From the NCBI RefSeq assembly GCF_900091455.1, contig NZ_LT607412.1:5394001-5458000 (forward strand): a stretch of 64,000 bases of DNA. The letters are read 5' to 3'. The notes below the pieces were generated by a model. The model saw nothing but the letters and a program-made list of their open reading frames with translations. It ran no database searches and had not been told where the DNA came from. Source of the stretch: Micromonospora coriariae (GTDB lineage: Bacteria; Actinomycetota; Actinomycetes; Mycobacteriales; Micromonosporaceae). The position numbers were made by a program, and so were the translations under genes. Shown piece after piece: positions 18,323-28,250 of the stretch. Every line of letters starts with the position of its first letter. Positions within the stretch are counted from its first letter, which is position 1.

Positions 18323-21300
18323 ATGAGGCCTACCCTCGCCGCCGACACCCTGCGTCGGACCCTCACCCAATACCTGACCACCACCTTCGGCTTGACCGAG
18401 GACGGCGTACGTCAGGGTTTGGAGGGTTTTCTCTCCCACCCGGAGCAGGGCATTTTCCGCGGCCCGTACCTGCGGATTCGCACTCCGTTCCGCCCGGCGG
18501 AGGGCGACTGGCGGGCGCACCTGGATTGGGCGCCGGCTGGCTTCGCCCCTTACCTGCACCAGGCGAACGCATTCGCCCGGTTGTCGACGAAGGGCAGGGC
18601 GGCCGAGCCGACCCTGATCACCACCGGCACCGGCTCGGGTAAGACGGAATCGTTCCTGATCCCGGTGCTCGACCACTGCCGGCGGCAGAAGCAGCAGGGC
18701 AGGGCTGGCGTCAAGGCGATCCTGCTCTACCCGATGAACGCCCTCGCGACGGACCAGACGCAGCGGATCAACGAGTTGCTCTCCGACCCGGCGCTCAGCC
18801 AGGTCACGGCTGGTCTCTACATCGGCGACGTGGCGGCAATCGAGTACGCGCACGTGTTCACCAAGCGGTCGGAGATGCGCCGCACCCCGCCGGACATCCT
18901 GATCACCAACTACAAGATGTTGGACCTGTTGCTCCAGCGTGCCGACGACCTGCCGCTGTGGGAGGGCGCCGAGCCGGCGTACGTGGTGCTGGACGAGTTC
19001 CACACCTACGACGGCGCGCAGGGCACCGACGTGGCGATGCTGCTGCGCCGTCTCGCCGCCGCGCTCGATCTCGACGAGCCGGACCGGCCGTTGGGGCCGA
19101 TCTGCCCGGTGGCGACCTCCGCGACGCTCGGTGAGGGCGGCGGCCGGGATGGTCGTACCGCGATCCGTGAGGTCGCCGAGCAGGTCTTCGGCGTCGTCTT
19201 CGATGCCGGCTCGCTGGTGGGGGAGGACCGGTACGAGGCCGGCGAGTTCATTGCCAGCCAGGACTTCAACCTGCCGCTACCCACCCCGGAACAGCTCGCC
19301 GCGGTGGACGACCGCGACCCCGAGGAGATGATGGCCGAGGTCGCCGAGCTGGTCCTCGGCGAGCGCTGCCTCAATGACCCGGCACGCCTCGGTGACCTGC
19401 TCCGTCAGCATCCGTTGACGAAGGCGGTGCTCGACTCGCTCCAGGCGCGGCCGTGCACCCTCGACGAGATCATCGACGTGCTGCCTCGGAAGAACGCCAC
19501 CGGCTGGGGCAGCGTGATGAAGACCCCGCCCGAGATCACGGCGAAGGCTCTTGCCCGGTTCGTCGGCCTGCTCTCCGTCGCGCAGAACCCGGAGGCTCCC
19601 GGCCGTCCGCTCTTGAACATCGAAACCCACCTGTGGGTACGCGCCGTCTCCCGACTGCTGCGCGGCACCTCCCACCAGGCCGCCTTCGGCTGGTACGGCG
19701 AAGCGCCGCGCGAGCTGGACCCGTATGCCACCGACGCCGACGTGGTCGTGGCCGACAACCGCTACCCACGGTTACCGGCCATCTACTGCCGGCACTGCGG
19801 CCGCTCCGGCTGGATGGCGTTGTCGCCAGAGAAGGACCCGCAGGAGCTGGAGACCGACCCGGACAAGATCTACCGGGCCAGCGTCGGTCGGGACAAGCGT
19901 CGGATCCGCGCGCTGATCGCCGCCACCGAGGATGAGGTACGCCAGCGCTCCCGTGGCCTGCTGGTCCTGGAGTACGGCCGTCGGGTGCGCCCCTTCGACG
20001 AGCAGCGCGACCGGGAGCCCACCGACGACGCGATCGTCGTGCTCGGCGACGTGCTCGACATCGACGGCGCCGAGAAGGACCGCTGCCCGTCCTGCGAGCT
20101 GGACCACGGCATCCGCTTCCTCGGCGCCGGCCTGGCCACCCTCGCCTCGGTGGCGATCACGCAGCTCTTCACCGGTGGCGAGCTTGACGAGGCCGAGAAG
20201 AAGACGCTGCTCTTCAACGACTCGGTGCAGGATGCCGCGCACCGGGCCGGTTTCGTCGCGAACCGGTCCTACTCGTTCTCGCTGCGCTCGCTCCTCGCCG
20301 GCCGTTTGAGAGCCGGGGAGTCGATCGGGCTCGACGACCTCTTCGTCAGGATGATCGAGGAGGCGGCGAAGCCGGAGATCCTCTCCACCGTGGTGCCGCC
20401 AGACCTACACGATCAGCCCGGTGTCGACAGCCTGCTCGCTGGTGAGCACAGCGGCAGCCGGGAGACGTGGGAGCTGATCAGTGAGCGGCTCGTCTTCGCC
20501 ACCGTGATGGAGACCGGGCTGCGCTCCCGGCAGGGCCGCACCCTGGAATTGACCCGCAGCGTCGCCGTTGAGGTTGCCCTCGACGATCCGGCGCGAGCCG
20601 CCGCGATCTGCCGGGACGTCCACCTCACCGGCCCCGGTCACCTGGCCGGAATGGCGCCGGACGACGCCCGCTACCTCGCCTTCCTCCGCGGTCTGCTGGA
20701 ACGGCTGCGGACCCGGGGTGCGGTGTTCCACGAGTGGCTGGTGCCGTACCTGAAGCGCGGCGGCACCCGGTGGCAGATCTGGGGCGGCCGTCCCGCCGGT
20801 ATGCCCGCGTTCCCGAAGGGGTTGTCAGCGCCCGCGTTCCTGCTCGCGACGCCGAAGTCCCGCTCGGAGTTCGACGTGATCACCGCGCGCGGCAACTGGT
20901 ATCAGGACTGGACGTCGCGCTGCCTTGGCCTCGACTCCGGTGACGCCGCCGGCTTCCTCAGCCAGCTGCTGCCAGCCCTCGCCGCAGAAGGCGTGGTCGC
21001 CGTTGGCGACACCGAGGACGGCAACAAGGTATACGGGCTGATGCCCGGCCACCTGCGGGTGACCCGACTCGACGACGCCTCCGCAGTGTCTGCCGGGGTC
21101 GGCTGCGACACCTGCCACTGGCAGCAGACCGAGCGCCCCGACCGGGTGGCCGACTGGATTGGCCAGCCGTGCCGGCAGTACCGCTGCCGCGGTCAGCTCC
21201 AGGCCGTCCACGACGACACCGCTCCCGACGACTACTACCGGCGGCTCTACCTGGACAGCCCGGTGTTCCGGGTGGTCACCGGCGAACACACCGGCATGCT

Positions 21301-24300
21301 CACCCGTGCCCAGCGGGAGACGGTGGAGAAGCAGTTCCGCGACGGCGAGCGCTACACCGACCCCAATGTGCTCTCCTGCACGCCGACACTGGAGATGGGC
21401 ATCGACATCGGCGCCCTCTCCGCCGTGGTGCTCGCCTCGCTCCCGCACGGCCCGGCCAACTACGTTCAGCGGGCGGGCCGCGCCGGCCGCAAGAGCGGCA
21501 ACGCGCTCGTGCTGACTTTGGTCGGGCGATCCGAGCGGGATCGCTACTACCTCACCGATCCCCGCGACATGATCGCCGGCCAGATCGTCCCGCCCGGCTG
21601 TTTCCTCTCCGCCGTGGAGATCCTGCGCCGCCAGTACCTCGCCCACCTGATCGACCTGGCCGCCCGCGGCCGTCTGGTCGGAGTGCTGCCGATGCCACGG
21701 CGGGCGCACGTACTGTTCGGCCCGACGGGTTGGCTGACGGGCCTCGCCGAGGCCGCGCGTCGCGACGGCGGTCGGCTGGTGGAGGACTTCCTGGCCCTCT
21801 TCGGCGACAAGGTTCTGCGGGCCGCCGCCGACCAGCTGCGGGAGTTCGCGGTGGACGGCATCGTCCAGCGGGTCAAGGAAGCCGACGAGGTCTGGGAACT
21901 CCGGTTGGCCGACCTGCGTCGACGGATGCAGGAGCTTGCCACCGCCCGGGGCACGTTGGTGCCCAGCGACCCGGACCACGCCCGCGAGATCAAGATGTTG
22001 AAGGCCGAGGAGGGCGCGGTCCGCCGCCGCCTGCGAGAGGTCAGCGCGGCTGCCGCCCACGGCACCCTGGTCGAGTTCGGTCTGCTGCCCAACTATGCGC
22101 TCATCGACAGCCGGACCGACCTGGAAGCCACCCTGACCTGGGAGGACAAAACCGACGGCGACCGTCGGTTCCACAGCGAACTCCGGGAGTACGCGCGCCC
22201 CGCCCGGCAGGCATTGGTCGAGATCGCACCCGGCAACAGCTACTACGTGCGGGGCTACAAACACGAGATCTCCGGGCTGGACGTCGGTCCGGCGGACCGG
22301 CCGGCGTACGAGCAGTGGCGGATCTGCGCGCAGTGCGGTTACGTCCGCACCCACCTCGCCAAGGAGGACACCAGCGCCTGCCCGCGATGCGCCGACCCGG
22401 GCATCGCCGATCACGGGCGACTGTTCCAGGTCCTCCAACCGACCCGGGTGCTCAGCCGCGACAAGCGCGACGACGCCCGCATCCGCGACGACAGCGACGA
22501 TCGGGACCGTCGGTTCTACGCCACCACCATCGCCGTCGACGTGGATCCGGCCAAGGTCGATTCGTCCTGGCGGCACGCTCATGACACGTTTGGTGTCGAC
22601 TACAGCCGGCACGCGATGATCCGGCACTTCAACCTCGGCGCCCAGCGCTACGACCGGGCGGCTGAACTTTTCGCTGGCGAGGAGGTGCGGATCAACCGGT
22701 TCCACACCTGCACCTCCTGCGGCGGGACAACGGTTGACGGTGCCCCCGCGGTGAGCCAACAACTCGCTGCCGAGGCCTCCGGGTCGACCGTCGTGAAGGG
22801 CGCCGAGCACCACCGGCCCTGGTGCCCCTACCGGCGCTCGCCTGCCGCTGCGGACGCCCACGTCGATCTGATCCTCGCCCACGAGCTGGAAACCGAGGCG
22901 TTGCGCATCTTGATCCCGGCCGCGACGGCCGTGGTGCAGGAGCGCATCGCGTCGTTCGCCGCCGCTATCCGCCTCGGCATCGCCGCGCAGTACGGGGGCG
23001 ACCCGGCTCACCTTCAAGCCGTGTCGGCCACCATGCCGGACGGGCAGAGTGACGGAACCCGCAACTTCGTGGTCGTCTACGACACTCAGCCGCAGGGCAC
23101 CGGCTATCTGCACCGCCTCGCCAAACCGGAGGAGTTCCGCGCCGTTCTGGAACTCGCGCGGCAGCGGATCGCCGACTGCGTCTGTCGAAACGAAGGCAAA
23201 GCGGTGTGTCACCGCTGTCTCCTGCGTCACGCGCGTAACGAGCACTTCGCCCTGATGAGCCGCGACGAGGCGTTGGGCATGCTGGACAAGCTCCTCGACA
23301 CCTGGGACGTCCAGGAGGGCACCCGCACGGACGAGATCTCGCTGATCCACCAGGTGGAGAGCGAGCTGGAGATGCGCTTCCTCACCAAGCTGCTGGCGCT
23401 TGGCGAGACGCCCAACTCAGGCCTGCGGATCGACCGGCGCACCGATCATGACGGTGCCCGCGTCGCCGACCTGCGGTTCGTCCGGGACAACGGCCAGAGC
23501 GTCACCCACTGGCAGATGAAACTGCAGAACACCGTTCGAGGCACCCGGCCCGACGTTCACTTCAAGCGCCTCGACGCCCCCTCACCGGAGGTGGCGGTTT
23601 ATCTGGACGGGTTCAAGTACCACGCCTCATCCCAGTACAACCGGCTCGCCGATGACGCCGAGAAGCGGGCCCGACTGCGCGCCCACGGCTACCTGGTCTT
23701 CGCCGCCACCTGGGACGACGTCAAGACCTGGGGGAGCGCGGAGGGGCGGTGGATGCCGTACGGCGGACTGAGCAAGCAGACCGCCAGGGAGAAGTTCCGT
23801 GGCCTGCTTCCTGGCGCGGATCCCGCAGAGCTTGAGGAGACGATCTGGGTCAATCCGATCGAACAGCTCATGCGCTACCTCGCCGATCCTGATCTCGACC
23901 GTTGGCAGCGGCGGGCGGAGGCCGCTCTGTGGGGCATGCTCAAGCAGGCCCGGGACAACAGCACCACCGACTCCGTAGGCGTCGCGGAAAGGTTGACCGC
24001 CGCTCTGCGTGGAAAACCTCTGCCCCCGTCGACCGCGCGGCACATCATGGTCGCCCGATCTCAGGACAACGCAGGCTGTCCAGTGACGATCGTCCTCGAC
24101 GCGCGCAGCAAGCCGATGCCGACGATGTCAGCTCTCGCCGTCATCGACGATCTGCCTGCCGCAGTCGCAGATGAGGGCCACAAGGACCGCTGGGCCGCGT
24201 GGCTTGCCTGGGGCAACGTCATCCAGTTCCTTGGCAATGGTGGCGGCGATGCGGGTCAGCTCGCCGTGTCCACACTTGATGCGTTCGAGCCGGCCTCGAT

Positions 24301-24745
24301 GGCGGTCACCGAGGGCACCGGGCTCGTGCTCGCTCAACGCGCGTTGCCGCTTGACGAGGAGACGGCAACGTGGCTTGGCGTCTCGGCGCAGCCGGCCGCC
24401 GCCGAGCCCGAGGCACTCGACACGGAGTCGCCGTGGCGGGACGTCCTGCGCTACCTCGACCCGGCCGAGAACACCCTGGATCAGCTGGTCCAGCAACTCG
24501 CGCGGCAGGACCTGCCCGCACCGGTCGTCGGCTACGAGCTGGGCGACCAGGGCTGGCAAGCTGAGCTGGCCTGGCCCGACCGGCGGATCGCGATCGTGCT
24601 CACCGGTCCGTCCGACGACCCGGAGACGGAAGACCGCGACCGGGCATACGCGGAAGCGGGCTGGCATGCCCGTACCGCTCGGGAGTGGTCGGTTGACGAG
24701 TTGGCCGCAGAGATCAAGGCAACGAGCGGGGGAGAACGTCGATGA
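18323..24745 (+). CDS. Giant DExH helicase with DUF1998 and C-terminal nuclease-like domain
   Basis: ATG 18323 (MRPTLAADTLRRTLTQYLTT) gives 2,140 aa; the frame is open further upstream but that part lacks protein-like bias. Walker A TTGTGSGKTES lies near 99-109, DExH motif VLDEFHTYDGAQG near 220, helicase C near 1010-1055 (TPTLEMGIDIGAL, YVQRAGRAGRKSG), and DUF1998 near 1570-1660 with a Cys cluster CVCRNEGKAVCHRC. Residues about 1670-1805 resemble Vsr/DUF559-type nucleases (VADLRF, HWQMKLQN, VAVYLDGFKYHAS, GYLVFAATWDDV). DISARM splits helicase (DrmA) and DUF1998 (DrmB) over two proteins; here both functions, plus a nuclease-like module in place of the phospholipase-like DrmC, appear in one chain. 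It is coupled by ATGA to the next helicase. Confidence 0.88.
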   Translation: MRPTLAADTLRRTLTQYLTTTFGLTEDGVRQGLEGFLSHPEQGIFRGPYLRIRTPFRPAEGDWRAHLDWAPAGFAPYLHQANAFARLSTKGRAAEPTLITTGTGSGKTESFLIPVLDHCRRQKQQGRAGVKAILLYPMNALATDQTQRINELLSDPALSQVTAGLYIGDVAAIEYAHVFTKRSEMRRTPPDILITNYKMLDLLLQRADDLPLWEGAEPAYVVLDEFHTYDGAQGTDVAMLLRRLAAALDLDEPDRPLGPICPVATSATLGEGGGRDGRTAIREVAEQVFGVVFDAGSLVGEDRYEAGEFIASQDFNLPLPTPEQLAAVDDRDPEEMMAEVAELVLGERCLNDPARLGDLLRQHPLTKAVLDSLQARPCTLDEIIDVLPRKNATGWGSVMKTPPEITAKALARFVGLLSVAQNPEAPGRPLLNIETHLWVRAVSRLLRGTSHQAAFGWYGEAPRELDPYATDADVVVADNRYPRLPAIYCRHCGRSGWMALSPEKDPQELETDPDKIYRASVGRDKRRIRALIAATEDEVRQRSRGLLVLEYGRRVRPFDEQRDREPTDDAIVVLGDVLDIDGAEKDRCPSCELDHGIRFLGAGLATLASVAITQLFTGGELDEAEKKTLLFNDSVQDAAHRAGFVANRSYSFSLRSLLAGRLRAGESIGLDDLFVRMIEEAAKPEILSTVVPPDLHDQPGVDSLLAGEHSGSRETWELISERLVFATVMETGLRSRQGRTLELTRSVAVEVALDDPARAAAICRDVHLTGPGHLAGMAPDDARYLAFLRGLLERLRTRGAVFHEWLVPYLKRGGTRWQIWGGRPAGMPAFPKGLSAPAFLLATPKSRSEFDVITARGNWYQDWTSRCLGLDSGDAAGFLSQLLPALAAEGVVAVGDTEDGNKVYGLMPGHLRVTRLDDASAVSAGVGCDTCHWQQTERPDRVADWIGQPCRQYRCRGQLQAVHDDTAPDDYYRRLYLDSPVFRVVTGEHTGMLTRAQRETVEKQFRDGERYTDPNVLSCTPTLEMGIDIGALSAVVLASLPHGPANYVQRAGRAGRKSGNALVLTLVGRSERDRYYLTDPRDMIAGQIVPPGCFLSAVEILRRQYLAHLIDLAARGRLVGVLPMPRRAHVLFGPTGWLTGLAEAARRDGGRLVEDFLALFGDKVLRAAADQLREFAVDGIVQRVKEADEVWELRLADLRRRMQELATARGTLVPSDPDHAREIKMLKAEEGAVRRRLREVSAAAAHGTLVEFGLLPNYALIDSRTDLEATLTWEDKTDGDRRFHSELREYARPARQALVEIAPGNSYYVRGYKHEISGLDVGPADRPAYEQWRICAQCGYVRTHLAKEDTSACPRCADPGIADHGRLFQVLQPTRVLSRDKRDDARIRDDSDDRDRRFYATTIAVDVDPAKVDSSWRHAHDTFGVDYSRHAMIRHFNLGAQRYDRAAELFAGEEVRINRFHTCTSCGGTTVDGAPAVSQQLAAEASGSTVVKGAEHHRPWCPYRRSPAAADAHVDLILAHELETEALRILIPAATAVVQERIASFAAAIRLGIAAQYGGDPAHLQAVSATMPDGQSDGTRNFVVVYDTQPQGTGYLHRLAKPEEFRAVLELARQRIADCVCRNEGKAVCHRCLLRHARNEHFALMSRDEALGMLDKLLDTWDVQEGTRTDEISLIHQVESELEMRFLTKLLALGETPNSGLRIDRRTDHDGARVADLRFVRDNGQSVTHWQMKLQNTVRGTRPDVHFKRLDAPSPEVAVYLDGFKYHASSQYNRLADDAEKRARLRAHGYLVFAATWDDVKTWGSAEGRWMPYGGLSKQTAREKFRGLLPGADPAELEETIWVNPIEQLMRYLADPDLDRWQRRAEAALWGMLKQARDNSTTDSVGVAERLTAALRGKPLPPSTARHIMVARSQDNAGCPVTIVLDARSKPMPTMSALAVIDDLPAAVADEGHKDRWAAWLAWGNVIQFLGNGGGDAGQLAVSTLDAFEPASMAVTEGTGLVLAQRALPLDEETATWLGVSAQPAAAEPEALDTESPWRDVLRYLDPAENTLDQLVQQLARQDLPAPVVGYELGDQGWQAELAWPDRRIAIVLTGPSDDPETEDRDRAYAEAGWHARTAREWSVDELAAEIKATSGGERR

Positions 24746-26925
24746 GCACCGGAGCAACAACCCTGCGGATGCTGGACCGCGCCGACAAGGAGGTCATGAA
24801 GCTCACCCGCGCCGACATCGGAGCGGTCTACGAGTTCATGCACAAGTTCCGGCACAACCCGGAGAACCCGGGGCTCAACCTGAAGGCGCTCAACAGCGAC
24901 TCCCGGCTGATGTCCGCCCGGGTCAACAAGGACTATCGCGCGTTGTTGCTGCACATCGCCGAGCGCGACTATCTGCTCGTCGCGGTCAAGCACCGCGGTG
25001 AGGTGTACGACGACCTCACCCGGTACGCGTACCGCATCAACCGGATCACCGGCGGCATCGAGGTCATCGACATGGCGCCCGTTGGTGACAGCATCATCGG
25101 TCGGGTGGTGCCGCCGGATATGGAACCGGAGCCCGCGCAGAAACCGCTCTTCGACACGTACACCGACTCCCAGCTGCTGGATCTCGGCGTATCCGAGCCG
25201 CTGCTACCACAGATCCGGGAACTGACAGCCGAGGCCGAGCTGCTGGAACTGCTGGACAGGGCGCCGCAGCTCACCACCGACGTGCTCTTCGCGCTCTTCG
25301 ACGGCACCCCTTACGACGACGTGCTGCAACAGGTCACGGACCCGGTCCGCGCCGACGAGCCGGTCGACCCCGAGGACTTCGAGGCGGCAGTGGAACGGCC
25401 CGCCACGCAGGTGACCTCCGACGACGAGGCGTTGCAGGCGATGCTCGGTGAAGCCTTCGAGCGGTGGCAGATCTTCCTGCACCCCACTCAGCGCAAGCTG
25501 GTCGAGCGCCGCTACAACGGCCCGGCACGGGTCGGTGGTGGCCCGGGCACCGGCAAGACGATCGTCGCCCTGCACCGCGTGGCGCACCTCGCCCGGCAGT
25601 TGCCAGACGGAGCGGACAAGCCGATCCTGCTCACCACCTTCAACCGGAATCTGGCGGCCGACCTGCGGACCCGGCTCATGGCGTTGGGCGGGCAGGAGCT
25701 GGTGTCGCGCGTCGACATTGTCAACATCGACCGGTTGGCCAGCAGGGTGGTGGCAGAAGCCAAGGCAGGTGGCAGCCGCCGGGTGGTGGACGACAATCGA
25801 GTCCTTGAGCTGTGGGACGAGTTCCTCATCGAGACCGGCGAGACTGCCTGGGAGGCTGAGTTCCTTGCCGCTGAGTGGACCCAGGTGATCCTCGGTCAGG
25901 TGCTCAACTCGCGGACGGACTACTTCAAGGCCCGCCGCCCCAACCGCGGCCGCAGTCTCTCGCGGATCGAGCGGGACCAGATCTGGCAACTGACCGAGCG
26001 CTTCACCACGTGGCTGGAGAACCGCGGCGTCTGGACCTGGCGCCAGGTGGCACAACGGGCTGCCCGCATTGAGATGGACCGCACGGCCCAGAACACCGGC
26101 GTGGCCGGCGAGTCGTCCGGCGGGTTCTACCGGCCGCGCTACCGCCACGTGGTGGTCGACGAGGCGCAGGACCTCAGCGCCGCCCACTGGAAGATGCTGC
26201 GGGCCATGGTCGCGCCGGGCCCGGACGACATGTTCCTCACCGGCGACACCCACCAGCGCATCTACGACAACCACGTCACGTTGAGCAGCCTCGGCGTCAA
26301 CATTCGCGGTCGGTCGTCCCGGCTCACCCTGAGCTACCGCACGACACGGCAGATCCTCGCCGACGCCCTGCAGATCATGACCGGGGAGGTGTACGACGAC
26401 CTCGACGGCGGTGAGGAGAACCTGGCTGGCTACCGGTCGTTGCTGCGCGGCGGCCGACCGGTTTTCCGAGGTGCCGGGACGTGGGCGCAGGAGCGGGACC
26501 TGATCGTCGAGCAGTTGCGCGACTGGGGCAACGCGACAGATGGCTCGATCGCCATCTGCGTACCGACGAAGGACCTCGCTGCGGACGTCATCAGCCGGCT
26601 GGAGTCGGACGGCTTGGCGGTGGTGGAGATCGGCCCGGATGGCCCGAAGCGCCCCGACGGCGTGCACATCGGCACGATGCACCGGTTCAAGGGCCTCGAG
26701 TACCAACGCATGATCATCGCTGGGGTCAGTGACGGCCTGGTGCCTCGGCAAATGATCAGCAGGTACCGCGACACCGACCCGAAGCGCTACCAGCGTGAAC
26801 GTCAGCGCGACCGGTCGCTGCTCTTCGTCGCCGCCACCCGCTCGCGCGACGAGCTTGCGGTGTTCTGGCACGGCACGCCCAGCCCGTTCCTGACCGGGCG
26901 GCTCGTGCAGCGACAGCTAGCCTGA
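24742..26925 (+). CDS. RelE-like domain fused to UvrD/Rep-type SF1 helicase
   Basis: This 727-aa protein starts at ATG 24742, overlapping the previous stop. Residues 1-100 resemble RelE/ParE toxins: helix EVMKLTRADIGAVYEFMHKF, then strands RLMSARVNKDYRALLLHIAE, YLLVAVKHRGEVYDDLTRYA. The helicase follows: Walker A GGGPGTGKT near 264-272, DEAQDLS near 472, GDTHQRIYDNHVTLSSLGVN, SYRTTRQI, GTMHRFKGLEYQ near 643 and VAATRSRDELAVFWHG at the end. The RelE-like segment may be an RNase, or a structural interaction domain without activity; typical catalytic Arg/Tyr positions cannot be confirmed by eye. Joined to the giant helicase, it likely processes or senses foreign DNA intermediates. Confidence 0.88.
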   Translation: MSTGATTLRMLDRADKEVMKLTRADIGAVYEFMHKFRHNPENPGLNLKALNSDSRLMSARVNKDYRALLLHIAERDYLLVAVKHRGEVYDDLTRYAYRINRITGGIEVIDMAPVGDSIIGRVVPPDMEPEPAQKPLFDTYTDSQLLDLGVSEPLLPQIRELTAEAELLELLDRAPQLTTDVLFALFDGTPYDDVLQQVTDPVRADEPVDPEDFEAAVERPATQVTSDDEALQAMLGEAFERWQIFLHPTQRKLVERRYNGPARVGGGPGTGKTIVALHRVAHLARQLPDGADKPILLTTFNRNLAADLRTRLMALGGQELVSRVDIVNIDRLASRVVAEAKAGGSRRVVDDNRVLELWDEFLIETGETAWEAEFLAAEWTQVILGQVLNSRTDYFKARRPNRGRSLSRIERDQIWQLTERFTTWLENRGVWTWRQVAQRAARIEMDRTAQNTGVAGESSGGFYRPRYRHVVVDEAQDLSAAHWKMLRAMVAPGPDDMFLTGDTHQRIYDNHVTLSSLGVNIRGRSSRLTLSYRTTRQILADALQIMTGEVYDDLDGGEENLAGYRSLLRGGRPVFRGAGTWAQERDLIVEQLRDWGNATDGSIAICVPTKDLAADVISRLESDGLAVVEIGPDGPKRPDGVHIGTMHRFKGLEYQRMIIAGVSDGLVPRQMISRYRDTDPKRYQRERQRDRSLLFVAATRSRDELAVFWHGTPSPFLTGRLVQRQLA

Positions 26926-26975
26926 TTGCCGCTCCTGCTCAGGCGGGGCGGCGTGCGATGCGGGGGAGGTTGTAG

Positions 26976-28250
26976 GTGCAGGCGGGGGATCGTGTCGGTG
27001 ATCGGTACGAATTGACGTACCCGGTCGGTCGCGGAGGAATGGGTCAGGTCTGGGCCGGCTTCGACGAGCGGCTCGACCGGCCGGTGGCGATCAAGTTTCT
27101 CCGGCAGTTGGAGGTGCCGGAGGACGAGCGTGAGACGGCGGGCAAGCGCTTCCGGCGGGAGGCGAGAGCGACCGCCAGGCTCGACCATCCCGGTGTGCCG
27201 GCCGTGCACGACCTGGGTGTGCACGGTGAAGACCTCTTCCTCGTCATGCAGCTCGTGCCGGGGATCGTCCTCGCCGACCACATCGCCGAGCAGGAACAAC
27301 TGCCTGTCGGCGAGGCGGCCTCCATCGCAGTGCAGGTCTGTTCGGTGCTCATGGCCGCCCACGCAGCGTCCCTCGTGCACCGTGACCTGAAACCCCAGAA
27401 CCTCATGATCACCCCGTCCGGAGTAGTCAAGGTGCTCGACTTCGGGGTTGCCGCGCTGCTCGGGCCTGCCGAGGCGTCACGCCTCACCGCGAGCGGTCGA
27501 ACGCTCGGCACCCCCGCCTACATCGCACCCGAGCAAGCCCAGGGTGGTCCGGTAGGGCCGGCGGCCGATCTCTACGCCTTGGGCTGCATCTTTTTTGAGA
27601 TGCTCGGCGGGAACCCTCCCTATGAGGCGGCGAACGCCCCAGACCTGATGCGCCGTCATATCGATTCGCCAATTCCTATCATCACTGAGTATCGATCGGA
27701 CGTGCCCGACGACCTGGCGCACCTCATCTACTGCCTTTTAGCAAAGGATCCAGGGGAACGGCCAGCGTCGGCTGGCGAGGTTCGTCAGCTCGTTGCGCCT
27801 TTCCTCGACGGCGGCGATTTTCCAGGGTTGGTGGCAGCCCGAACGGACAACAGACTCTCCAGCGCCGCACCGCTCATCGATCCCGTCCCGGTTCCGCCGC
27901 AGAGATCCCCGCAGAACCTGGTGGAGCTGCGGGCGCAGGCAAGGGAACTCGCCGAGAACGAGCGTTTCGTGCAGGCCGCCGAGGTGTTGGAGCGTGCCCT
28001 CCGCTTGGTGCCGCGAGGTGGTGAGCGGCTCGCCACCGAGATCGTTGCGCTACGAGTAGATCTCGCGAACCTCTTGATGCTCGCGGGCGACTTCCGGCAG
28101 GCCCGTCACGGGTTCGAGGCATTGGCCCGAGACCTGGATCAGTCTGACGGGCCGCAGGATCTTGTCGAGGAGTGCCAAAATCAGGCGGTCGCCTGCCAGC
28201 TTGAGATGGGCGAGGCCACCGACGCCATCGGTCCGCTCTCAATCCGCTGA
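26976..28250 (+). CDS. Ser/Thr protein kinase with short TPR-like tail
   Basis: This 424-aa protein begins at GTG 26976, 9 bases after a GGGGGAGG site. It has a complete kinase domain: GRGGMGQVW loop, Lys40 in VAIKFLR, HRDLKPQN near 135, DFG near 155, GTPAYIAPEQ activation segment. From about 310 a helical repeat region starts (NLVELRAQARELAENERFVQ, AAEVLERALRLVPRGG, LLMLAGDFRQARHGFEALA), matching TPR pairs. The chain stops abruptly inside what looks like another repeat (EMGEATDAIGPLSIR), so it may have lost further TPRs. No membrane helix is present. It follows the RelE-UvrD gene by 50 bases and mirrors the kinase at the other end of the island; defence signalling is an inference. Confidence 0.88.
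   Translation: MQAGDRVGDRYELTYPVGRGGMGQVWAGFDERLDRPVAIKFLRQLEVPEDERETAGKRFRREARATARLDHPGVPAVHDLGVHGEDLFLVMQLVPGIVLADHIAEQEQLPVGEAASIAVQVCSVLMAAHAASLVHRDLKPQNLMITPSGVVKVLDFGVAALLGPAEASRLTASGRTLGTPAYIAPEQAQGGPVGPAADLYALGCIFFEMLGGNPPYEAANAPDLMRRHIDSPIPIITEYRSDVPDDLAHLIYCLLAKDPGERPASAGEVRQLVAPFLDGGDFPGLVAARTDNRLSSAAPLIDPVPVPPQRSPQNLVELRAQARELAENERFVQAAEVLERALRLVPRGGERLATEIVALRVDLANLLMLAGDFRQARHGFEALARDLDQSDGPQDLVEECQNQAVACQLEMGEATDAIGPLSIR

Noticed and set aside
20825..23350. 841-residue minus-strand frame
   Set aside because: Antisense to the giant helicase whose motifs are unambiguous; no domain and shadow-like composition.
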